Notes under the pieces: generated by a model
Told to the model about the DNA's origin: nothing
The model's input: only the letters and a program-made list of their open reading frames with translations
Databases searched by the model: none
NCBI GenBank assembly: GCA_023457715.1
Contig: JAEWKR010000107.1
Coordinates: 65,256-129,255 of the forward strand
DNA: 64,000 nucleotides
DNA from: Verrucomicrobiota bacterium
GTDB taxonomy: Bacteria; Verrucomicrobiota; Verrucomicrobiia; Opitutales; Opitutaceae
Direction of reading: 5' to 3'
Shown here: one piece after another, positions 35,178-46,258 of the stretch
Position numbering within the stretch: the first letter of the stretch is position 1
Layout: every line of letters starts with the position of its first letter
Program-made: the position numbers and the translations under genes

Positions 35178-35784
35178 GGTTTTGGGTTTCTCGTTTCTAG
35201 TTTCTGGTTTCTAGTTTCTGGTTTCTAGTTTCTTTCTCCGAATCGGGAGCGGGTTAGGGACCTTACGTGGACCTGTCACGCTTGAATTTTTGGCCCGTAT
35301 GCTCGGTGCGTCGGAGGTATGACATGAGCCCAGCTATCGTGCTGCTCGTTTGGACGGCTAATGCGTAGGCGTCATCGAACTGGTTGGGGGTGACATACCG
35401 TTCGTCCAACGCGGTGTAGAGTTCGTCCTTAATCTCTCCCACCGAGCCTTTCGAGTGGGAGAGAAACTGCCCAAACTCTCGCGATCCGTCTCGCTCAAAT
35501 CCTTCCGCAATATTCGCAGTCACCGATTGCGCCGCGCGGCGGAGTTGATCGACCAAAGCGGGATCGCCGGCGAATGAAGGCGATCGCGTCATTTGATAAA
35601 CGAGTCGGCGCAGCTCTCTCCCATGCTGCCAGCAGGACAGATCCTCGAATCGGGTAATTGTTGCCACGTTGGAAAAGATGCATTTGCCGTTAGACAAACT
35701 CAATTCATCTTTTCGGCCGCAGCCAACCAGAAACCAGAAACCAGAAACCAGAAACCAGAAACTAGAAACCAGAGACCCAAAACC
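35178..35784. mobile_element. Heptamer-armed element enclosing a four-helix-bundle gene (element F)
   Basis: The left arm is GGTTTTGGG followed by seven heptamers (TTTCTCG, TTTCTAG, TTTCTGG, TTTCTAG, TTTCTGG, TTTCTAG, TTTCTTT; 35187-35235). The right arm is seven heptamers of CCAGAAA type (35727-35775) followed by CCCAAAACC, the exact complement of the left outer end. The 607-bp unit holds one gene, lies between two same-strand genes and nearly touches both. The layout suggests a transposable or formerly transposed unit, but no transposase is inside. Confidence 0.65.
35263..35667 (-). CDS. Four-helix-bundle protein (S23 / 23S rRNA IVS family)
   Basis: A 134-residue protein of the four-helix-bundle family also encoded by intervening sequences of 23S rRNA and related to Avd accessory proteins of diversity-generating retroelements. 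Recognisable parts are TRFEDLSCWQHGRELRRLVY, LVDQLRRAAQSVTANIAEGF and FLSHSKGSVGEIKDELYTAL. GTG 35667 puts ATITRFED at the N-terminus as in relatives; a TTG at 35703 would add twelve residues. It is enclosed by heptamer arms. Its function is unknown, and no reverse transcriptase or rRNA gene is nearby. Confidence 0.85.
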   Translation of the reverse strand: MATITRFEDLSCWQHGRELRRLVYQMTRSPSFAGDPALVDQLRRAAQSVTANIAEGFERDGSREFGQFLSHSKGSVGEIKDELYTALDERYVTPNQFDDAYALAVQTSSTIAGLMSYLRRTEHTGQKFKRDRST

Positions 35785-35796
35785 GCCGCCTCGCGG

Positions 35797-37557
35797 CTAT
35801 CCGTCGACCGCGACGACGTCGGGCTCGAAGTTCACGATCAGGCGGTAGATGTGGCCCGGGCGCATGATCAACGGGTGATCCCGGACCAGATACTGCAGGT
35901 AGTGGATCTTGCCGTAATTGGTGCGGTAGGTCGGATCGGCGCTGACCACCTCCGTCTCCTGCCACGTCGCCTGGAAGTCGTCCTTCGCCACCGTGCAGCG
36001 ATGGCCCTGCGGGCCGAGGCCGAGGGCGCCGGTGACGCGGTACTTGGAGTGCGGAGCGGCGATCGCGAGGCAGTAGCGCAGCTTGTCCAGCGTGACCTGC
36101 TGCTTCACCGTGTACGCGAATTCGCAGCTGATCTTGTTGCCGGAGAAGTTCCACTGGACCTTAACGCTGCCGAGGCCCTTCACCATCTCCTCCTTGAGGT
36201 TGATGAGTTCGGGTTGCTCGTACCGGAAATAGAAACTGTTGCGCAGACCAAGTCCGGTGACGCAGTTCTTGCCGTAGAAGGACGGCAGGGTGACGTGTTC
36301 GCCGAAGGTCAGCTCGGGGAGCATGATCGGCAGGTACACGTTATTGGACCAATCGAAGATTCCCGGCGAGTGAGGGAAGGCCAGCGCATCGCTGGTCAGG
36401 GTCGTGCCGCAACTGATCAGCGGGATCTGCAGGTGCAGACCGCTCTCGCCATCGCGATAGACGAACAGGCCCTGTTCCTTGCGGTTGGATTTGTCGAAGA
36501 TGACGAAGCGGCCGGTGGTTTTCGGCGGCTCGATGCGGGGCACGCCCGACGGCATCTGCACGGTCTTGGCGAGACGCGACCACTGGCACAGGTAACGCGC
36601 GGCGTCGAAATTCGCCATGCGGGTGGTGTGGTGGGCGTACGCGGTGCGCTCCTCATCGCGCAGATCGAGGAAGCCATGCTCCTGGTCGAGATAGGTCTCG
36701 TAGAAGAACATGAACAACCGGCGGAGGATATCGAAGTACTTCGGTTTCTGATCGTCCGGGATCCAGCCATCGCGGAGGCCCTGGAGGATGAGGCTGATGC
36801 AGTGCATCTGGCCATAGGCGCCGGCGGCGCGGCCGAACGCCCAGCCCAGGCCGTCCGTGCGGACCAGATCGGGCATCATCTTGATGTACTTCTCCGCGTA
36901 GGTGCGGAGCGTGGGCAGCTTCCGGTCGCGGACGCCGCTGTTGGCGTGGAGCTGAAGCGCGGAGCGGGTGAAGACGAACGTCATCACGCCGTAGAGGTTG
37001 AAGTTGCCGCCCAGCCCGCTGGTGGCGTCGTCAAAGAAGCCGGCCGAGCTGGTCTGGTTGACGCGGTCCACCATGCGCTCGATCAGACGGGAGGTCTCAT
37101 CCTTCTTCGAGAGGCCGAGACTGAAGCGGGCCACCGCCTTGGCGATGTTGAACGCCTGCCAGTGGTTGTCGTAGTCGCTGCGGTGCAGCAGGGCCTTGTC
37201 GATGCGCTGCTGGGTTTCCTCCACCAGTCGTTCCCAGACCGGATTGCGTTCCTTGGAGGGGCCGAAGGCGAGCAGGCCGAGGGCTGCGTAAGCGAGGCCG
37301 TTTTCAGCCGCCGGCTCCGTGAACATCTGGGCGGTAATGCAGCGGGCCGCGAGATCGACCAGGTCGTAGCCCTTCAGCGTCGTCTCACCGGTCGCGCGAT
37401 AGAATTCGCCCAGGGCGAAGGCCACGTGGCCGGGCTCGTCGGGGCGGGACTGTTCGCCGGGCGCGGGGAGAACAGTGCCATCGGGTTGAACGGAATCGAG
37501 GTTGTGGCCCAACATGGAACGCGCCATGTCGAGGCATTGCTCGGAAAAACTGTGCAT
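35797..37557 (-). CDS. Unknown 586-residue protein, possible alpha/alpha-toroid
   Basis: No family is recognised with confidence. The first 330 residues are helical with regularly placed aromatic and Gly/Asn motifs (VAFALGEFYRATGETTLKGY, then NHWQAFNIAKAVARF and AYGQMHCISLILQGL), suggestive of an (alpha/alpha) toroid as in polysaccharide lyases and DUF2264. The remaining 250 residues are rich in beta strands (FYFRYEQPELINLKEEMVKG, then KVQWNFSGNKISCEFAYTV). There is no signal peptide, so it is probably cytosolic. Carbohydrate metabolism is only a guess. It lies upstream of hisF on the same strand, separated by the heptamer-armed element. Confidence 0.6.
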   Translation of the reverse strand: MHSFSEQCLDMARSMLGHNLDSVQPDGTVLPAPGEQSRPDEPGHVAFALGEFYRATGETTLKGYDLVDLAARCITAQMFTEPAAENGLAYAALGLLAFGPSKERNPVWERLVEETQQRIDKALLHRSDYDNHWQAFNIAKAVARFSLGLSKKDETSRLIERMVDRVNQTSSAGFFDDATSGLGGNFNLYGVMTFVFTRSALQLHANSGVRDRKLPTLRTYAEKYIKMMPDLVRTDGLGWAFGRAAGAYGQMHCISLILQGLRDGWIPDDQKPKYFDILRRLFMFFYETYLDQEHGFLDLRDEERTAYAHHTTRMANFDAARYLCQWSRLAKTVQMPSGVPRIEPPKTTGRFVIFDKSNRKEQGLFVYRDGESGLHLQIPLISCGTTLTSDALAFPHSPGIFDWSNNVYLPIMLPELTFGEHVTLPSFYGKNCVTGLGLRNSFYFRYEQPELINLKEEMVKGLGSVKVQWNFSGNKISCEFAYTVKQQVTLDKLRYCLAIAAPHSKYRVTGALGLGPQGHRCTVAKDDFQATWQETEVVSADPTYRTNYGKIHYLQYLVRDHPLIMRPGHIYRLIVNFEPDVVAVDG

Positions 37558-37670
37558 GCTTGGTGTGCTGGTGGCTGAATGCGACGTGCGGCGACCGCGA
37601 AGAAACCGGTGACTCTCAGGAGTTTTAGAGGGGGAGCAAGAGGAAACCAGTGAGGGGAACTACGGGTGGG

Positions 37671-37694
37671 AAAAAGGCCGGCGTTCGGCCGGCC
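37671..37694 (-). terminator. Rho-independent terminator of the second rho gene
   Basis: On the minus strand GGCCGGC, a 5-nt loop and GCCGGCC are followed by five T, nine bases after the stop of the rho paralogue. Confidence 0.75.
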
Positions 37695-37703
37695 CCGGGG
37701 AGC

Positions 37704-38948
37704 TCAACGGGCGATAAGTTTCAGGAACTCGCCGTTGGTCTTCGTCTTGGACAAGCGGGCGATCATCGTCTCGCACGCTTCCTCGATCTTCTGCTGCACC
37801 AGCGCGCGACGGAAGAAATGGATTCCCTCGAGCGTCTTGGCGTCAATCAGCAGCTCCTCCTTGCGGGTGCCGCTGGCGGCGATGTTGATCGCCGGCCACA
37901 ACCGCATTTCGGCGCACTTCCGATCCAGCACGAGCTCCATGTTGCCGGTGCCCTTGAACTCCTGGAAGATCACGTCGTCCATGCGGCTGCCGGTCTCCAC
38001 CAGCACCGAGGCGACGATGGTCAGCGAGCCGGCTTCCTCCGTCTTGCGGGCCGTGGCGAAGAGCTGACGGGGTTTTTCGAGGGCGCGGACGTCGAGGCCG
38101 CCCGATCCCGTGCGGCCCGAATTGCGGGCGGTGTTGTGCGCGCGGGAGAGGCGGGTGATCGAATCGACAAACAACACCACGTCGCGGCCGGCCTCGACCA
38201 GGCGCTTGGCGCGCTCGATGCAGAGATCGGCGATCCGGATGTGGTTTTCGATCTGCTCGTCGTTCGACGACGCCCAGATCTCGGCTGCGGGCACGCTGCG
38301 CTTGAAGTCGGTGACCTCTTCCGGACGTTCGTCCACGAGGAGGATCATGACCTGGCACTCGGGATTGTTCTCGAGGACGCCCAGCGCCATGTCACGGAGC
38401 AGGGTGGTCTTGCCGGTCCGGGGAGGGGCGACGATGAGGCCACGCGTTCCCTTGCCGATCGGACAGAAAAGGTCGACCGCGCGGGTGGTGAGCCGGCCGT
38501 CCTTCATCTCCATCTTCAGATGCTGATTCGGCGAAATGGTGGTGAGCGAGGTGAACTCGGGTTTTGCACGCCGATCCTCGATTGTCGTCCCATCCACCGA
38601 TTCGATGAACTTCATCTTCGGGTTGGCGAAGCGCCCGTCGGGCGGAAAGGCGGTGCCACCCACGAGCATCCCGGGCTTCAGCTTGAAGCGACGGATGAGC
38701 TCCTTCGGGACGAAGGGATCCGTGGGGCGACGTTTGCCTCCCTTGCTGACGTCGATCAACATGCCGTTCCCTCCGCGCTGGACGTCGATATCGAGGACGC
38801 CCTCGACATGGATCGTGTTTTCAGCCGGCGCCGGCGCGGCGGCCGGAGTGGAGGGGGCAGGATTGGGGGTGTCCGCGGCAGGTACGGCCGCGTTCGAATT
38901 TTCGGACGCAGGCGTGGACGGGGAAGCGGACGCGCTTTTCTTTTCCAT
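37704..38948 (-). CDS. Second Rho-type factor lacking the N domain
   Basis: A 414-residue Rho homologue. Residues 1-45 are an Ala/Pro/Ser-rich tail. A cold-shock-like RNA-binding part follows (IHVEGVLDIDVQRGG, then LKPGMLVGGTAF). The ATPase has Walker A APPRTGKT at 174-181, LLVDERPEEVTDFKR, VDSITRLSRAHN and EFKGTGNMELVLDRK. The Rho N (SAP-like) domain is missing. The region after FKR reads AEIWASSNDEQIENH instead of the VSSTFDETPESH of the neighbouring Rho, so it has diverged at a conserved ATPase segment. ATG 38948 is preferred; an in-frame start at 38969 exists. Function as a real terminator, or as a specialised variant, is open. Confidence 0.88.
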   Translation of the reverse strand: MEKKSASASPSTPASENSNAAVPAADTPNPAPSTPAAAPAPAENTIHVEGVLDIDVQRGGNGMLIDVSKGGKRRPTDPFVPKELIRRFKLKPGMLVGGTAFPPDGRFANPKMKFIESVDGTTIEDRRAKPEFTSLTTISPNQHLKMEMKDGRLTTRAVDLFCPIGKGTRGLIVAPPRTGKTTLLRDMALGVLENNPECQVMILLVDERPEEVTDFKRSVPAAEIWASSNDEQIENHIRIADLCIERAKRLVEAGRDVVLFVDSITRLSRAHNTARNSGRTGSGGLDVRALEKPRQLFATARKTEEAGSLTIVASVLVETGSRMDDVIFQEFKGTGNMELVLDRKCAEMRLWPAINIAASGTRKEELLIDAKTLEGIHFFRRALVQQKIEEACETMIARLSKTKTNGEFLKLIAR

Positions 38949-39049
38949 AACGTGATTGAGGGCAGACACGTCCCGCGCTTGACGCTTGAAACTTGCGGCA
39001 GGATAAGAGCCGCGGTTTTGCGACTTTAACCCCTAAAACCGACACCCAC

Positions 39050-41008
<1,959 letters not shown>

Positions 41009-41085
41009 ACGGGCACGACCTGCGCCAGCGCGGTCCAGGGCCGCGCTGGCGCATACGAGCCAGGGACGCCCCGACTCCACGCGGC

Positions 41086-41118
41086 AAAAAAAAGAGCGCG
41101 CCAAATGGCGCGCTCTTT
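41086..41118 (-). terminator. Strong Rho-independent terminator of the NHL/Ig gene
   Basis: AAAGAGCGCGCC, a 4-nt loop and GGCGCGCTCTTT make a 12-bp stem. On the minus strand it is followed by a run of T. It lies 20 bp after the NHL/Ig stop and may also work for acs. Confidence 0.9.
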
Positions 41119-41137
41119 GCGTCGGTGAGAGGGAGCG

Positions 41138-43948
41138 TTACGGCAGTTCGTATACCTCGACGAGCGCTTCGCCCGTGCCGCCGTCCGCACCCTTCACCTG
41201 GACGGTGTAGGTCGAGCCGGCGTCCAGTTCGATGATCATCGCCGCATCCTTGCTGGCCGCCGTCAGCTGGAAGGCGTACACCTGGTCGAACGTCGTGCCG
41301 AGGGTGGCGGTCCAGTTGTCGTTCTCCGCGATCTTCTGGTTCGCCGAGTTGTAGACCTCGAGCTTGGGGTCCGCCAGCGGGTTGGCGACGCCGTGGACCG
41401 CCAGGGTCGGGCCGACGCCGCGGAGCAGCAGGCGCTTCTTCCCCGTGCCGTTGATCGAAAACCCGGCGATCAGGATGTCGTCACCCGTGCCCACGCGATT
41501 GCGCGCGGAGACATTGATCAACCGGACGGCGCTCGTGTTGGGCTGGGTGTCATAGGCCTCCACCAGGACCATGCCTGCGCCGGTTGCCAGTTCCCAGGCG
41601 GTGTTGGACCCGTTGATGGTCTGCACGAGGGCGGCATCCTTGCTGTTGGTGTTGAACGGCTGCGCGTAGACCTGCGCGAAGACCGGCCCGAGACTGGCGT
41701 CCCAGTTGTCATTCTCGGCGATCTTTGCCTGCGACGTGTTGTAGATCTCGATCTTCGGGTCCGTGAGATGCGCCGACACACCGAAGTTCGCGAGGGTCGG
41801 GCCCATGCCGCGGAGGAGGATATCCTTTGCGCCGTTCGTCGTGACGCCGACGATCAGCGGGCCCTGTCCATTCACCATCACGCTGCGCACGGACACATTG
41901 ACCAGCCAGGCGGTCGGGCCCGACGGCTGCTGCGGGGTGTTGACCGTGAGCGCCGCGGCCGTGCTGACGGTGCTGCCGGCGCTGTTCGTGGCGACGACCG
42001 TGTAATTTCCGGCGTCGGCGGCCGTGACGCTGTTGAGCGTCAAGGTGGCGGTGGTGACGCCGGAGACGGTGCTCGAGTTGGAGAGGTTCCCGCCGTTGCG
42101 CTGCCACTGATACGTGGGCGCCGGCGTGCCGGTCGCAGCCGCGGTGAACGTCACCGTCGCCCCCACCTCAACCGTCTGGGAGGCGGGCGGGGTGGTGATG
42201 GTCGGAGCGATTGTCGTCACGCCCGTGACGGCGAGCGTCGCGCCCCCGGTCGTGGCCGCGGTGCTGACGCCGTCGGAGACGGTCACGGTGTAGACGCCGG
42301 CGTCGGACGCCTGGGCGCTCGTCACGGTGTAGGTGGCCTGGGTGGCGCCCGGAATGGCGACACCATCCTTGTTCCACTGATACGTGAGCGTGCCCGTCGA
42401 CGACGCTTCAACCGACAGGGTCGTGCTCTGGCCGGCGGCGACGGTGCGGTCGGTCGGCTGGGTGACGATGGTGACCGGAACCGCGGTCTGCCCCGCAAAC
42501 ACCTGGAGCTGCGTCGGCGCGCTCGTGAAGGTGACGAGGTCGCTGGTGACGACGACCGAATAGAGACCGGCGTGATCCGTGGTGACGGCATTGAGGACGT
42601 AGGTGGCCGCCGTCGCCCCCGCGATCGCGGTGCCGTTCTTGCGCCACTGATACGTGGGGGCCGGGGTGCCGGAGGCGTTGACCTTGAGCGTCACATTGGT
42701 GCCGGCACGGACCTGGAGGAGCGCGGGCGGAACAGCGGTGACGGCGAGCGATCCGGAGCCGGTCGCCGAGATCCCGCGGCGGATCGTGTGGTTGCCCGTG
42801 TCCGCGATGTAGACCATGCCCGCGGCATCGACCGCGACCCCGGCCGGGGAGCGGAAGCGGGCCGAGGTGCCGGTGCCATTGTCGCTGCCGGCGGTGCCCT
42901 TGAGTCCGGCGATGGTGGTGACGTTGCCCGACGGTGAAATGCGGCGAATCGCGTGATTGTTGGTGTCGGCCACGTAGAGGTTGCCACTGGCGTCGATGGC
43001 GATGCCGGTGGGCCGGTTGAAGCGGGCCTGCGCGCCTGCGCCGTCAGCGGTTCCACTCTGGTTCGCGGTACCGGCCAGGGTGGTCACCACGCCGGCGGGG
43101 CTGACCTTGCGGATCGTATGATTGGCCGTGTCGGTGACGTAAAGGTTGCCGGAGCCATCGATCGCGATGCCCGAGGGATTCGAGAAGCGGGCCGCGGCGC
43201 CGGTGCCGTTGGTGGGACCGTACGTTCCCGCCGTGCCGACAAACGTCGAGACGACGCCGGCCGGCGAGATCTTGCGGATCGTGTTGTTGCCGCTGTCCGC
43301 GACGTAGACATTGCCGGAGGCGTCGACGGCGGTGCCGGCAGGCGACAGGAACCGGGCGTTGCCGCCGGCGCCGTCCTCCGAGCCCCACGCGTTGCCCTGG
43401 CCGGCGAAGGTGGTGACCGCGCCCGCGGGCGTGATCTTGCGGATCGAGTGGCTCAGCGTGTCAGCGAGGTAAAGGTTGCCCGCGTTGTCGCGCCCGAGGG
43501 TGTACGAACCAATGGAGGTGTAGATCGGTTCGTCGTAGGGGCCGCCGGAGGAGAGAAACTCGCCCATATGGAAGCTGGCGGAGGCGCCGGTGCCGTCCTG
43601 CGTGCCGGTGTTGACTGGGCGGGAGGGGGGATTGATCGGCGAACCCAGCCAGGTCGTGACCACGCCGGCGGGAGAGACGAGACGCACGAGGTTGTTCGCG
43701 GCGTCGGCGACGACGAGGTTCCCTGAGCCGTCGAAGGCCAGGCCCGACGGACCGTAGAAGCGCGCGTCAGCACCGGTGGCATTCGTGGCCTGACGGCTGC
43801 CGGCGGTGCCGGCGAGGGTCGTGACTGTCAGCGGGGCGCTGATGCTCTGCGCCGTAAGACTCGCGGTGGCGCCGAGCAGAAGCGCCACGGCCAATGCCGC
43901 GAAGCGTTTGCTCGAAACCACGAGAGGGTAGGTGACCTGGTTTGGCAT
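41138..43948 (-). CDS. Secreted NHL-repeat / Ig-like protein with tandem C-terminal modules
   Basis: A 936-residue exported protein (signal peptide ending near ATASLTAQS). Residues 50-370 contain about six NHL repeats (GLAFDGSGNLVVADAANNLV, GIAIDASGNLYVADTNNHAI and similar), likely a beta-propeller. Three Ig-like domains follow (each with a YQWRKNG, YQWNKDG or YQWQRNG core). Two copies of the module seen in the glycoside hydrolase end the chain (ILLRGMGPTLANFG and LLLRGVGPTLAVHG). It probably works in adhesion or binding at the cell surface. ATG 43948 is used; a TTG 18 bp upstream is less likely. Confidence 0.82.
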   Translation of the reverse strand: MPNQVTYPLVVSSKRFAALAVALLLGATASLTAQSISAPLTVTTLAGTAGSRQATNATGADARFYGPSGLAFDGSGNLVVADAANNLVRLVSPAGVVTTWLGSPINPPSRPVNTGTQDGTGASASFHMGEFLSSGGPYDEPIYTSIGSYTLGRDNAGNLYLADTLSHSIRKITPAGAVTTFAGQGNAWGSEDGAGGNARFLSPAGTAVDASGNVYVADSGNNTIRKISPAGVVSTFVGTAGTYGPTNGTGAAARFSNPSGIAIDGSGNLYVTDTANHTIRKVSPAGVVTTLAGTANQSGTADGAGAQARFNRPTGIAIDASGNLYVADTNNHAIRRISPSGNVTTIAGLKGTAGSDNGTGTSARFRSPAGVAVDAAGMVYIADTGNHTIRRGISATGSGSLAVTAVPPALLQVRAGTNVTLKVNASGTPAPTYQWRKNGTAIAGATAATYVLNAVTTDHAGLYSVVVTSDLVTFTSAPTQLQVFAGQTAVPVTIVTQPTDRTVAAGQSTTLSVEASSTGTLTYQWNKDGVAIPGATQATYTVTSAQASDAGVYTVTVSDGVSTAATTGGATLAVTGVTTIAPTITTPPASQTVEVGATVTFTAAATGTPAPTYQWQRNGGNLSNSSTVSGVTTATLTLNSVTAADAGNYTVVATNSAGSTVSTAAALTVNTPQQPSGPTAWLVNVSVRSVMVNGQGPLIVGVTTNGAKDILLRGMGPTLANFGVSAHLTDPKIEIYNTSQAKIAENDNWDASLGPVFAQVYAQPFNTNSKDAALVQTINGSNTAWELATGAGMVLVEAYDTQPNTSAVRLINVSARNRVGTGDDILIAGFSINGTGKKRLLLRGVGPTLAVHGVANPLADPKLEVYNSANQKIAENDNWTATLGTTFDQVYAFQLTAASKDAAMIIELDAGSTYTVQVKGADGGTGEALVEVYELP

Positions 43949-44089
43949 AATTGATGAGATAGACAATCGAGCTTAGAAGACACGCCATGCACAACTTCAA
44001 TGCTTCACTTTGGCGCCGTCGACGAAACCGGGGCGGGCCGCTTTGTTCCAACGCTTTCGGGTTTCACAGTCCTTTCACCGTAAGCGCGT

Positions 44090-44129
44090 AAAAAAAACAG
44101 CACGGCACGCTGTGGGACGTGCCGTGCTG
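44090..44129 (-). terminator. Rho-independent terminator of the adenylate kinase gene
   Basis: CAGCACGGCACG, an 8-nt loop and CGTGCCGTGCTG form a 12-bp stem with a run of eight T on the minus strand, 20 bp after the stop codon. Confidence 0.9.
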
Positions 44130-44149
44130 GAGGAACCGCCGGTCCCGGG

Positions 44150-45607
44150 TCAGCGTGCCGACATGGCCACCGGGTGGGGGGCGGGCATCTCGTCCAGGTG
44201 CCGCAGCAGGGGTTGGAGCATGGCGGCGGCCTGGAGAGTGACTTCGTTGACGTCATTGCCGCCATCGATCTCGTGCAGCAAACCCAGCGCACGAAAGTGG
44301 GCGATCAAAGGCTCTGTCTGGGCGTGGAAGGTGCCGAGCCGGAGCCGCACCGTGTCCGCCGTGTCATCGGCGCGTTGATACAACTCACCGCCGCACGCGT
44401 CGCAGACGCCGGGCCGTTTCGGCGCCTTGAAGAAGGAGTGATACGGCGCCTGGCACTGGCGGCAGATCAGCCGGCCGCTGAGCCGCATCACGATCGCATC
44501 GTCCGGCACCCGGAGGTGGAGGACGCCGCCGAGCCGCCGGTGGTCGCGCGCCAGCATTTCCGTCAGCGCCTGGGCCTGGGGCACATTGCGGGGAAATCCG
44601 TCGAGGATGAATCCGTTCCGCGCGTCCGCCCGCGCGAGCCGTTCCTCCACCATGGCCTCCGTGATGTCGTCCGGCACAAGTTCGCCCCGATCCATGTAAG
44701 CCTTGGCGAGCAGCCCCAGCGGACTGGCGGCCCGCAGGTTCTCCCGGAAAAGATCGCCGGTCGCGATGTGCGGCAGCCGGAACTCGGCGGCGAGGCGTGC
44801 GGCCTGCGTGCCCTTCCCGGAGCCCGGCGCGCCGAGCAGGACGATGTCGCTGGTGGGGCGCACGCGGTGCGCCGCCGGCGCGTGCGGAGGCCGCGGACGG
44901 GCGATCTGCGCGAGATCCTCCGGCGTCGCGAAGCCGTACGTGCGGTTGCGCACCGCCTCCAGAGCCCGCACGAGCCGGGCGTCCACCTCGTCAATGTCGC
45001 CTTCGCCGGAAACCAGAATGAGTTTCTTGGCGGCGGCGTAGTACGAAAGCAGGGGATCGGTGGTGCGGTGGAATACCCGCAGGCGGGTCAGCACCAGCTC
45101 GGTGGAATCGTCTGGCCGGTGGTAGAGTTGGCCGCCGCATTCGTCGCACACGCCATACACGGACGGCGGGCGGGTTTGCAGGTGATAAGGTTCCTGGCAG
45201 CTGCGGCAGATGTAGCGTCCCGAAAGCCGGCGGGCGATCTCTTCATCCGGCACGGTCAGGTAGACGACGGCATCGAGCTTTCGGCCGGCCTGCTGCAACA
45301 ACTCATCAATGAACCGGGCCTGGTACACCGTCCGGGGAAATCCATCGAACAACGCGCCCTTTTCGTCGGGGAGCCGGTCGCACCATTCCTCGATCATGGC
45401 GTCGACCACCTCGTCCGGCACCAGTTCTCCGTGCTCCATGTACTTCCGCGCGAGCAACCCCAAGGCGGTGTGGCTCATCAGGTTCTCGCGGAACAGATCC
45501 CCGGTGGCGACGTGACGGAGGCGGAACCGGGTCGAGAGGCCGGAGGCATGAGTGCCTTTTCCGGCCCCGGAGGGGCCAATGATGGCGATGTTCAGTGGGG
45601 CTGACAT
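44150..45607 (-). CDS. adk: Tandem fusion of two Zn-LID adenylate kinases
   Basis: A 485-residue protein made of two complete adenylate kinases. Domain 1 has P-loop GPSGAGKGT (11-19), TGDLFREN, FDGFPRT and a Cys4 LID (C134, C137, C154, C157). Domain 2 has GAPGSGKGT (259-267), TGDLFREN, LDGFPRN and a Cys4 LID (C382, C385, C402, C405). A linker of about 25 residues (225-252) joins them. Each domain alone has normal Adk length (about 215-230). Domain 1 has Ser for the usual Pro in the P-loop. Both look catalytically competent. Start ATG 45607 matches the first P-loop. No separate adk is seen in the window. Confidence 0.93.
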   Translation of the reverse strand: MSAPLNIAIIGPSGAGKGTHASGLSTRFRLRHVATGDLFRENLMSHTALGLLARKYMEHGELVPDEVVDAMIEEWCDRLPDEKGALFDGFPRTVYQARFIDELLQQAGRKLDAVVYLTVPDEEIARRLSGRYICRSCQEPYHLQTRPPSVYGVCDECGGQLYHRPDDSTELVLTRLRVFHRTTDPLLSYYAAAKKLILVSGEGDIDEVDARLVRALEAVRNRTYGFATPEDLAQIARPRPPHAPAAHRVRPTSDIVLLGAPGSGKGTQAARLAAEFRLPHIATGDLFRENLRAASPLGLLAKAYMDRGELVPDDITEAMVEERLARADARNGFILDGFPRNVPQAQALTEMLARDHRRLGGVLHLRVPDDAIVMRLSGRLICRQCQAPYHSFFKAPKRPGVCDACGGELYQRADDTADTVRLRLGTFHAQTEPLIAHFRALGLLHEIDGGNDVNEVTLQAAAMLQPLLRHLDEMPAPHPVAMSAR

Positions 45608-45908
45608 AAGGGGGAAGGCCGTCCGGCCGCGTGCCTGAGACAGGACCGGCGGGGGCTGATGCCTCCTGCAAACGAGCAAAATCCGTTCCTCGGAGCAGGG
45701 TGGATTCCGGGAAAGGGTGGGCAGTCATGGCCCGTTGCTGGTGCGTCAGCAGCGTCTCACAGGATTAAATCCTGTGCTCCGCATCCGTTGAAGTTAACGG
45801 CGCGTATCCTGTCGCGCGCGGCGCTTCGCGGTCGGGGCCTGGTTCGAGGGAATGTGGCGTGGCCTGTACCCTCGTTCGTCTCCGGCATTGCGCGCCCGCC
45901 GTCGGTGG

Positions 45909-45991
45909 GTTACGACGGCGGTGGTTTTGGATACCGGCTGAAGCCGGCGCTACGGGTAGGCCCGGCCCGTCGTAACGCCGGCTGGAGCCAA
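45909..45991. repeat. REP-like doublet (copies 2 and 3 of the GTAG hairpin)
   Basis: A minus-strand copy of the GTAG-headed hairpin at 45929-45953 (one mismatch to 4702-4726) faces a diverged plus-strand copy near 45970-45991 (CCGGCTGGAGCCAATATCC). Outer flanks GTTACGACGG (45909) and CCGTCGTAAC (45967) are also complementary. The rest of the 45608-46018 gap shows no gene. Confidence 0.7.
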
Positions 45992-46018
45992 TATCCCCGC
46001 TTCAGAAAGCCGCTTCGC

Positions 46019-46258
46019 ATGTCAAAAACCCGCCGCCACCTGCTGCACGCCATCGCCGACAAGATCGGCGGGGAGCGGGGACGTCGCATGCGCGAGCTGA
46101 TCCGCCATTCCCCGCGGGCGGACCTGCTGGACCGGGAGCTGACCGAGGAAGAGTTCAACGAACAGCTCGCCGCGGCTGAACGCGATCTGCCGGCGGTCCT
46201 GGCCAACCTCGAGGAACTTGGTTCCGAGCGGCCCGGAACCTGGGGCTTTCCCAATTGA
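46019..46258 (+). CDS. Small hypothetical protein
   Basis: A 79-residue basic and helical protein (MSKTRRHLLHAIADKIGGER, then LLDRELTEEEFNEQLAAAER) ending in GTWGFPN. No family is recognised. Regular codon use and the charged helical pattern favour a real gene, but there is no partner or clear ribosome-binding site to confirm it. It lies between the REP doublet and the convergent M49 peptidase gene. Confidence 0.5.
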   Translation: MSKTRRHLLHAIADKIGGERGRRMRELIRHSPRADLLDRELTEEEFNEQLAAAERDLPAVLANLEELGSERPGTWGFPN

